NCBI GenBank assembly: GCA_020725145.1
Contig: DYFO01000013.1
Location: 1-46,184, forward strand
DNA from: Symbiobacterium thermophilum
Lineage (GTDB): Bacteria; Bacillota; Sulfobacillia; UBA995
Reading direction: 5' to 3'
Length of the DNA: 46,184 nt
Part shown: positions 40,479 to 46,184 of the stretch, piece after piece
How positions within the stretch are numbered: position 1 is the first letter of the stretch
Layout: every line of letters begins with the position of its first letter
Translations under genes and position numbers: made by a program
The notes under the pieces: model-generated
Seen by the model: only the letters and a program-made list of their open reading frames with translations
Told to the model about the DNA's origin: nothing
The model's database searches: none

Positions 40479-40994
40479 GTGGCGGGGACGAGGACGTGGG
40501 TCTTCGTGGCCGTGGTGGGCATGGCCGTGGTGCTTCAGGGTGCGGTGGTTCCCCACTTGATCGTCCACCGCGTCAAACCCGACCTCGTCTTGCTGACCAC
40601 CTTGGCATGCGGTCTTCTTTACGGACCTGCCACGGCAGCCCGTGTCGGGCTGGCCGGCGGCCTCCTCCAGGACATGCTCCTGGGCAAGTACGTGGGGGTG
40701 TTCGCCCTCACACGCATGACGGTCGGGTACCTCGCAGGGGTGGCGGAAAGGCGGCTGTACCGCGAGAACGTGCTGATCCTCATCGCCGTGGCCGGTCTGG
40801 CCTCGGCGCTGACCGATTTGATGTTCATAGGGCTTCTCCGCGGCTTCGGTTACCCGGTGTCTCCGGTGAGCGACGCCCGCGCCGTGGTGCTCCCGGCCGC
40901 GCTGTACAACGGACTGCTGGCTCCCTTCGTCTACCGGGGGCTCCATGCGCTGCGGCGCTGGGAGCTGGCCCGGCGGGAGTTCCGAGAGGCCTGA
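40479..40994 (+). CDS. mreD: Rod-shape-determining protein MreD
   Basis: A polytopic protein of up to 171 residues with five or six helices and the family feature RVKPDLVLLTTL, then GFAGGLLQD-like AGGLLQDMLLGKYVG. GTG 40479 overlaps its own AAGGAGG, so the true start may be a later in-frame GTG such as 40509. It works with MreC. Confidence 0.92.
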   Translation: MAGTRTWVFVAVVGMAVVLQGAVVPHLIVHRVKPDLVLLTTLACGLLYGPATAARVGLAGGLLQDMLLGKYVGVFALTRMTVGYLAGVAERRLYRENVLILIAVAGLASALTDLMFIGLLRGFGYPVSPVSDARAVVLPAALYNGLLAPFVYRGLHALRRWELARREFREA

Positions 40995-41018
40995 ATCTGA
41001 GCAGGAGGGTATGTCCAG

Positions 41019-42905
41019 GTGCAAGCACGGGGAGACGAGCGAAAGGAAGCGGCCCAGCGGCGACTTGTGGCCTTCCGTGTGTTGCTGGCGCTCATCCTGC
41101 TTGCCCTGCTGACGCGCTCCGCCTACCTCCAGGTGGTCAGGGGTGCCCAGTTCGAGCAGTTGGCGCGTGGGAACGCGCTGCGCCTGCTGCCGTTGCCCGC
41201 CCCCCGCGGCCGCATCTTCGACCGCCACCACGAGCTCATGGTCGGCAACCGGCCCGCCTATCACGTTTCGCTGGTGCATCCGGGACCGGGCAAGGTGGAC
41301 GAGGTGATCGCCCGGCTCGCCCCGTTGTTGGAGATGGAGGTAGACGAGATCCGCGAGGCCATCCGGCGCCGGGCGGATCGTCTGTACGAGCCCGTGCGGC
41401 TCAAGCTGGACGTTGATCCCGTCACCCACAGCCGGGTGGAGGAGAACCGGGGGGAATTGCCCGGGGTGGTGGTCGAGGTAGCACCGGTGCGCGATTACCC
41501 CGGGGGAAGTCTGGCCGCCCATCTCCTGGGGTATGTGGGCGAGATCGATGCCCTCGAACTGGCCCGGCTTGAAGGCTACCGCCAGGGCGACATCATAGGG
41601 AAGATGGGCCTGGAAGCCGCCTATGACGCCGAACTGCGCGGCCGCGACGGCGGGAGGCAAGTGGAGACCGACGCCAACAACCGCCCGGTGCGGGTCCTGG
41701 GACAGGTTGACCCCATTCCTGGTAACACCCTGGTGCTCACCATCGACGCCGAGCTCCAGCGGGTGGCAGAGGCCGCGTTGCAGGCCACCCTTGCCGCGGT
41801 GCGCGCCCACCCCAGGACCCCCTACCGCGCCACCTCCGGGGCGGTGGTGGTGCTCAAGGTGAACACCGGCGAGGTGCTGGTCATGGCCAGCCATCCAGGC
41901 TTCGACCCCAACCAGTTCGCCAGCCGCACCCCCCGTAGCTACCTGGACGCCCTTCGCGCCGATCCGCTCAGCCCCTTCCTCAACCGTGTCATCTCGGGGC
42001 TGTACGTGCCGGGCTCCACCTTCAAGATGATCACCGCCATCGCGGCGCTCGAAGCGGGGAAGGTTACCCTGGGCGAGACGCTCGTCTGCACCGGGACCTA
42101 CCGGGTCACAGCGGACCACTCCAAACGCTGCTGGCGGAGCGAGGGACACGGTGCGGTGAACATCTTCGACGCCATCAGCCACTCCTGCAATGTATTCTTC
42201 TTCGAGATGGGCAGAAGGGTCGGCGTCGATCTCCTTGCCTACTACGCCCGCGCTTTCGGCCTGGGTCAGCCCACAGGCATCGATCTGCGGCCGCTGGAGA
42301 AGGCGGGTACCGTTCCCGACCGCGAATGGAAGCGCTCCCGCTTCCCCCGCGACCCCACCTTCTGGCTTGCTGAAGAACTTGACGCCGCCATTGGTCAGGG
42401 ATTTCACGAGTACACCCCCCTGCAACTCGCCCACTACGTGGCGACCATCGCCAGTGGGGGCATCCGCTACCAGCCCTACCTGGTGAGCAGGGTGGTGGAC
42501 CCCTCCGGCCGCATCGTCAGGGAGTCCGGCCCCCGCGTGATCGGCGAGGCTCCCGTTTCATCCCCGACCCTGGCCGTGATCAGGGAAGGCATGCGCCGCA
42601 CGACGGTGTCGGGCACCGCCGCCTGGCTGTTCGGCCCGCGTTTCAAAGACCGCTACGGATTCGAGGTGGCGGGCAAGACGGGAACGGCCGAGGCCCCCAA
42701 GGGTTCCGGCAGAGACCCGAACGCCTGGTTCCTCGCGTTCGCCCCGTTGGACGACCCGGAGATCGCCATCGCCGTGCTCGTTGAAGAGGGCGGAAGCGGC
42801 AGCCTGGCCGCGGCCCCGGTGGCGCGCGCGCTCATCGACCACTACTTCGGGCTGGTGGCCGGTCGCCGCAGCCCTGAAGATGCGCCGGCGGAACCCGGCG
42901 ACTGA
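41019..42905 (+). CDS. mrdA: Penicillin-binding protein 2 (transpeptidase)
   Basis: A class B transpeptidase of 628 residues for cell elongation. One helix lies at about 20-40, the dimerisation domain has GRIFDRHHELMVGNRPAY, and active-site motifs are STFK (Ser333), SCN (389-391) and KTG (553-555). GTG 41019 is nine bases after GCAGGAGGG. Together with RodA at 44876 it forms the elongation synthase. Confidence 0.97.
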   Translation: MQARGDERKEAAQRRLVAFRVLLALILLALLTRSAYLQVVRGAQFEQLARGNALRLLPLPAPRGRIFDRHHELMVGNRPAYHVSLVHPGPGKVDEVIARLAPLLEMEVDEIREAIRRRADRLYEPVRLKLDVDPVTHSRVEENRGELPGVVVEVAPVRDYPGGSLAAHLLGYVGEIDALELARLEGYRQGDIIGKMGLEAAYDAELRGRDGGRQVETDANNRPVRVLGQVDPIPGNTLVLTIDAELQRVAEAALQATLAAVRAHPRTPYRATSGAVVVLKVNTGEVLVMASHPGFDPNQFASRTPRSYLDALRADPLSPFLNRVISGLYVPGSTFKMITAIAALEAGKVTLGETLVCTGTYRVTADHSKRCWRSEGHGAVNIFDAISHSCNVFFFEMGRRVGVDLLAYYARAFGLGQPTGIDLRPLEKAGTVPDREWKRSRFPRDPTFWLAEELDAAIGQGFHEYTPLQLAHYVATIASGGIRYQPYLVSRVVDPSGRIVRESGPRVIGEAPVSSPTLAVIREGMRRTTVSGTAAWLFGPRFKDRYGFEVAGKTGTAEAPKGSGRDPNAWFLAFAPLDDPEIAIAVLVEEGGSGSLAAAPVARALIDHYFGLVAGRRSPEDAPAEPGD

Positions 42906-43060
42906 CCCCCGGCCGCGGCAGGACGAAAGGCGTCCCCCGGTGTCCGCATTTGCCGGAAAATCTCCCACGATACCGGCGAGGCCGCCCGTACTTCCGGAAG
43001 GAACCTGGCATCTCTTTCCAGAAGCCATTCCAAGCCCATTGGCGGGGAGGGTGCTAGCCC

Positions 43061-43645
43061 TTGAAACCCAGGAAGCGTGCCGGTTATCGAAACTCCCCCC
43101 CGCAAGGCCGGCGAACTCCCGAGACCGGGCCGGCCCCCTCTCCTCAGGGCCTGCCAGACGCGACCACGGGTCTGACCGCTGCGAGGCCCGATGCCTGCAC
43201 CCCACCCGACGCCGCCGGGGGGCAGTCGCCGCTAGCCGTCGAAGGCGAACGGCCATACCCTGATCGCTTTTTCACCTGGGGAGGGCGTGAGGGCGACACC
43301 CTCCTGGTTCGACGGACGCTCCGTTCGGGGCAACACGTCGGCCACCGCGGCAACGTGGTGGTACTGGGAGACGTGAACCCCGGAGCAGAGGTGGTGGCCG
43401 GCGGCGACATTCTGGTGATGGGGTCCTTGCGAGGGGTGGCCCATGCCGGGGCCCCGGCCGACGATCGTGCGGTGGTAGCCGGTTTCCGCCTTCGTCCCAC
43501 CCAGTTGCGCATCGGAAACTACATCGCCAGAGCCCCCGACGGAGACATCACGGGGCCGGAAGTGCCCGAAGTCGCCCACGTGAAGGAAGGCAGGGTGGTC
43601 ATCCGGCCCTACCACCCGGCGGGCAGGGGCCGTCCGCGGTCGTAG
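43061..43645 (+). CDS. minC: Septum-site protein MinC lacking N-domain
   Basis: The C-terminal half (about 80-185) is a clear MinC beta-helix dimerisation and MinD-binding domain: LLVRRTLRSGQHVGHRGNVV, then GDVNPGAEVVAGGDILVMG and LRPTQLRIGNYIARAP. The first 75 residues are Pro-, Arg- and Gly-rich and do not resemble the FtsZ-inhibiting MinC_N domain. TTG 43061 is ten bases after GGGGAGG, and 155 non-coding bases precede it. No MinC_N-like sequence is seen in any frame upstream. Confidence 0.85.
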   Translation: MKPRKRAGYRNSPPQGRRTPETGPAPSPQGLPDATTGLTAARPDACTPPDAAGGQSPLAVEGERPYPDRFFTWGGREGDTLLVRRTLRSGQHVGHRGNVVVLGDVNPGAEVVAGGDILVMGSLRGVAHAGAPADDRAVVAGFRLRPTQLRIGNYIARAPDGDITGPEVPEVAHVKEGRVVIRPYHPAGRGRPRS

Positions 43646-43675
43646 GAACGCCAAGTTGGAAGGGGGGAAAGACGG

Positions 43676-44476
43676 ATGGGCGAGGTGATCGTGGTTACCT
43701 CCGGAAAGGGGGGGGTGGGCAAGACCACGACCACGGCCAACCTCGGAATGTCGCTTGCGTTGCTGGGACATCGGGTGGCCCTCGTGGATGCGGACATCGG
43801 CCTTCGTAACCTCGACATCGTCCTGGGGCTGGAGAACCGCATAGTCTACGACCTCGTCGACGTGGTCGAGGGGTTTTGCCGACTGAAGCAGGCACTCATC
43901 AAGGACAAGCGCCTTGACGGCCTGAGCCTGTTGCCCGCCGCCCAGACCCGCGACAAGTCCGCGGTCAGTCCCGAACAGATGAGAAACATCTGTGCCGAGC
44001 TTGCCCGCGAGTACGACTACGTGCTGGTAGACTCACCGGCAGGCATCGAACAGGGCTTTCGCAACGCCGCTGCCGCGGCACGCCGCGCCATCATCGTGAG
44101 CACGCCGGAGGTGATGGCGGTGCGGGACGCCGACCGCGTCATCGGGCTTCTGGAGGCGATGACCATTCGCGAACCGGAACTCATCATCAACCGCGTGCGT
44201 CCCGCCATGGTCCGCCGGGGCGACATGATGGACATCGACGATATCATCGACATCCTGGCCATCGAGCTTTTAGGCGTGGTGCCGGAGGACGATGCGATGC
44301 TGGTTTCCGGCAACCGGGGGGAACCTGCCGTGCTCAACGGCTCCTCCCGGGCGGGAGAAGCCTTCCGGCACATTGCCCGCCGCCTGCGGGGCGAGAACCT
44401 GCCCCTGTACGACCTCGAGCGACCGCGCGGGGTGCTGGGGCGCATCAGGAGGCTGGTCGGCGTTGAGCGGGGCTAG
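43676..44476 (+). CDS. minD: Septum-site ATPase MinD
   Basis: Membrane-binding ATPase that positions MinC, 266 residues. Deviant Walker A KGGVGKTTTT, VDADIGLRNLDIVLGLENR, and VDSPAGIEQGF with an LDRVIGL-like ADRVIGLLEA. The C-terminal amphipathic helix is LGRIRRLVGVE. ATG 43676 follows AAGGGGGG. The end overlaps minE by 14 bases. Confidence 0.98.
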   Translation: MGEVIVVTSGKGGVGKTTTTANLGMSLALLGHRVALVDADIGLRNLDIVLGLENRIVYDLVDVVEGFCRLKQALIKDKRLDGLSLLPAAQTRDKSAVSPEQMRNICAELAREYDYVLVDSPAGIEQGFRNAAAAARRAIIVSTPEVMAVRDADRVIGLLEAMTIREPELIINRVRPAMVRRGDMMDIDDIIDILAIELLGVVPEDDAMLVSGNRGEPAVLNGSSRAGEAFRHIARRLRGENLPLYDLERPRGVLGRIRRLVGVERG

Positions 44477-44783
44477 GGAACGGCTGGGGAAGGTACTGCG
44501 AGGGCTCGCCGGGTGGGCCCGCGGTGCGGGATGGAGGGGCCGTCCAAGCGGGCTGCTGGCCCGCGAGCGCCTGCGACTGGTGCTGGTCCACGACCGTACC
44601 AGCACATCCCCCGGCTTGTTGGAGATGCTGCGGGAGGACCTGATCGACGTGATCTCCGGATACATGGAGATCGACCGCGACGGCATGGAGGTCAGCCTCT
44701 CACGGGCCTCCGACTCGGTGATGGTGGTGGCGAGCATTCCGGTTATCAGGGTAAAGCGGCAGGCCAGCGGGGTCGGGTGCTGA
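44463..44783 (+). CDS. minE: Cell-division topology factor MinE
   Basis: A protein of 106 residues that stimulates MinD and moves the Min zone. The anti-MinCD helix RERLRLVLVHDRTSTSPGLLEMLREDL and the dimerisation part VISGYMEIDRDGMEVSL match the family; it ends VASIPVIRVKR. TTG 44463 is ten bases after GGAGG and overlaps minD. Presence of MinE means an oscillating Min system. Confidence 0.93.
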   Translation: MSGARERLGKVLRGLAGWARGAGWRGRPSGLLARERLRLVLVHDRTSTSPGLLEMLREDLIDVISGYMEIDRDGMEVSLSRASDSVMVVASIPVIRVKRQASGVGC

Positions 44784-44793
44784 GCTCTATCGA

Positions 44794-44822
44794 TGGACAA
44801 GGTCCCGCAGGCGTCCTATAAT
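44794..44822 (+). promoter_or_regulatory. Promoter of rodA
   Basis: TGGACA (44794-44799) and consensus TATAAT (44817-44822) with a 17-base spacer, 53 bases before the rodA ATG. It gives rodA a start independent of minCDE. Confidence 0.8.
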
Positions 44823-44875
44823 CCAGGTAAGGCCACGTGCGGTCGGCCCGTAGTGCTGGGAACCGGGGTGTGACC

Positions 44876-46012
44876 ATGCGGCACTGGGGCAAGCGCGTCC
44901 TGCGCAACCTGGATTATGCCCTGCTGGTTACCGTCCTCCTACTGGTGGCCATCAGTCTGGTGATGGTTACCAGTGCGACGTTCCATCGCCCGGTGGGGGG
45001 AGATCCTTACTACCACACCAAGAAGCAGGCTGCCTGGGCGCTGCTGGGGCTGGGCCTGATGGTGGTCATGACCCTCGTCGACTACATCAACTTCCAGCGC
45101 TATGCCCCTTACCTGTACGTTACCATGATCGTGCTCCTGGGGTTGGTGCTGGTCTTCGGCCGCTCTGCTTACGGGGCCCAGCGCTGGCTGCCCCTGGGCG
45201 TGATCGGCCTGCAGCCTTCCGAGGTCGCCAAGCTCCTGATCATCCTGTCGCTCGGAGCTCTGCTAAGCCGCCGCGGCCCCTTGCGTACCTGGTGGGATTT
45301 CGTGCCGCCGTTGACCGCCGTGGCCCTGCCCGCAGTGCTGGTGATGAGGCAGCCCGATCTCGGGACGTCGCTGGTGTTCTTCGGGATCCTGGTGGGGATG
45401 TTGTTTGTATCCGGGGCCTGTGTTAAACGGCTGCTGGTGCTGGTCGCCGGAGGGCTGGGGGCGGTGGTCGGGGCGATCACGCTGCACCTGCGCTACGGCC
45501 TGGCGCTGCCCTTGCGAGAATATCAGCTCAAGCGGTTGATGGTGTTCCTGAACCCCCAGATAGACCCGCTGGGTGCAGGTTACCACCTGCGCCAGTCCTT
45601 GATAGCGGTGGGAGCGGGTCGCATCTGGGGGCAGGGGCTGTTCTCCGGCAGCCAGAACCAGCTCAAGTTCCTCCCCGAACAGCACACCGACTTCATCTTC
45701 GCCGTGATCGGCGAGGAGCTCGGTTTGGCAGGAGTATGCCTGCTGCTCGTGCTTTACGCGGTGCTCCTCATCCGGGCGGTCGGCATCGCCATGGAGGCCC
45801 GCGAGTTCTACGGCACCCTGCTGGCGGGAGGGGTGGCCTCCATGATCGCCTTCCATGTGCTGGTGAACGTGGGCATGGCCATGGGGGTCATGCCCATTAC
45901 CGGCCTGCCGCTGCCCTTTGTGAGCTACGGGGGCAACAACCTCATGGTCAACTTCGCAGCCGTTGGAGTGCTGCTGAGCGTGAGGTTGCGTCGTCACGGC
46001 ATCTTCTTCTAA
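44876..46012 (+). CDS. rodA: Peptidoglycan polymerase RodA
   Basis: A SEDS-family glycosyltransferase of 378 residues with about ten helices. Family blocks: AYGAQRWLPLGVIGLQPSEVAKL, MRQPDLGTSLVFF, NPQIDPLGAGYHLRQSLIAVGAG, GQGLFSGSQNQLKFLPEQHTDFIFAVIGEELG and LPFVSYGGNNL. ATG 44876 is six bases after GGGGTG. It polymerises glycan strands with PBP2 for elongation. Confidence 0.96.
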   Translation: MRHWGKRVLRNLDYALLVTVLLLVAISLVMVTSATFHRPVGGDPYYHTKKQAAWALLGLGLMVVMTLVDYINFQRYAPYLYVTMIVLLGLVLVFGRSAYGAQRWLPLGVIGLQPSEVAKLLIILSLGALLSRRGPLRTWWDFVPPLTAVALPAVLVMRQPDLGTSLVFFGILVGMLFVSGACVKRLLVLVAGGLGAVVGAITLHLRYGLALPLREYQLKRLMVFLNPQIDPLGAGYHLRQSLIAVGAGRIWGQGLFSGSQNQLKFLPEQHTDFIFAVIGEELGLAGVCLLLVLYAVLLIRAVGIAMEAREFYGTLLAGGVASMIAFHVLVNVGMAMGVMPITGLPLPFVSYGGNNLMVNFAAVGVLLSVRLRRHGIFF

Positions 46013-46033
46013 TCGTCGGGAGGCGGTGCCGCG

Positions 46034-46184
46034 CTGATACCGTTTGTCGAAGTCAGGGGAACTCCCCGGGAAATGGGCAGACAACTGGGCGAGGAATTCC
46101 GCGACATCCTGAGCCGCGCGGCCGCACGCCTCGAGCTCTCGGTTGCCCGTTGGGGTCGGCAACTGCTGAATGCTCAATTGAAAT
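46034..46184 (+). CDS. C45/AAT-like hydrolase, N-terminal fragment
   Basis: The first 50 codons read LIPFVEVRGTPREMGRQLGEEF, resembling the opening of the peptidase C45 / acyl-CoA:6-aminopenicillanate acyltransferase family. The likely start is CTG 46034, eight bases after GGGAGGCGG. The gene runs off the window, so the catalytic Cys is not visible. Confidence 0.6.
   Translation, partial: MIPFVEVRGTPREMGRQLGEEFRDILSRAAARLELSVARWGRQLLNAQLK

Overview
This GC-rich window looks like chromosomal core DNA of an endospore-forming, rod-shaped member of the Bacillota with high genomic GC. Three blocks keep a Bacillus/Clostridium-type order: an amidase followed by rph-rdgB-phosphoesterase and two CotF-like coat genes; tig-clpP-clpX-lonB-lon; and valS...folC...SPOR protein-DUF4321-maf-radC-mreBCD-PBP2-minCDE-rodA. 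GTG and TTG starts are common, and several genes appear to start at CTG. Vegetative promoters of the TTGACA/TATAAT type with 16-18 base spacers are visible at several places.

Layout. 1-515: a possible transposon end, then tmRNA (ssrA) with its own promoter and terminator. 562-1471: an amidohydrolase gene broken by a frameshift. 1462-5061: cell-wall amidase, RNase PH, XTP/dITP pyrophosphatase and a YfcE-like phosphoesterase. 5141-5842: two CotF-like spore-coat genes. 5912-6741: seven tRNA genes (Pro, Gly, Arg, His, Gln, Lys, Leu) with two promoters. 6798-14300: trigger factor and the proteolysis genes clpP, clpX, lonB and lon. 14247-18427: a DMT exporter, a Ddl-like ATP-grasp ligase behind a long structured leader, an MFS transporter and a small membrane protein. 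18771-25918: a five-gene Dpp/Opp-type ABC operon with an unusual binding protein, ending in a small membrane protein gene. 25993-35338: a T-box-controlled valS, a methyltransferase, a deleted cysteine synthase remnant, a MacAB-like ABC exporter and folC. 35380-46012: PrcB-like protein, SPOR protein, DUF4321 protein, Maf, RadC and the elongation and division-site genes. 46034 to the end: start of a C45/AAT-like hydrolase.

How the genes work together. MreBCD, PBP2 and RodA form the elongation machine. MinCDE places the division site, and the SPOR-domain protein sits where Bacillus has spoIIB. Trigger factor, ClpXP and the two Lon proteases cover folding and turnover, and tmRNA tags stalled products for them. 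The folC, maf, rdgB and rph genes are housekeeping.

I see no CRISPR array, prophage or clear defence island. No single locus is obviously a new system. The points most worth a second look are a tmRNA without a canonical T-loop, a ClpP whose catalytic Asp is replaced by Asn, an oligopeptide-binding protein whose two halves appear in reversed order, a tandem-duplicated membrane-fusion protein, a MinC without its N-terminal domain, an unidentified structured leader before the Ddl-like gene, and repeated CTG start codons.
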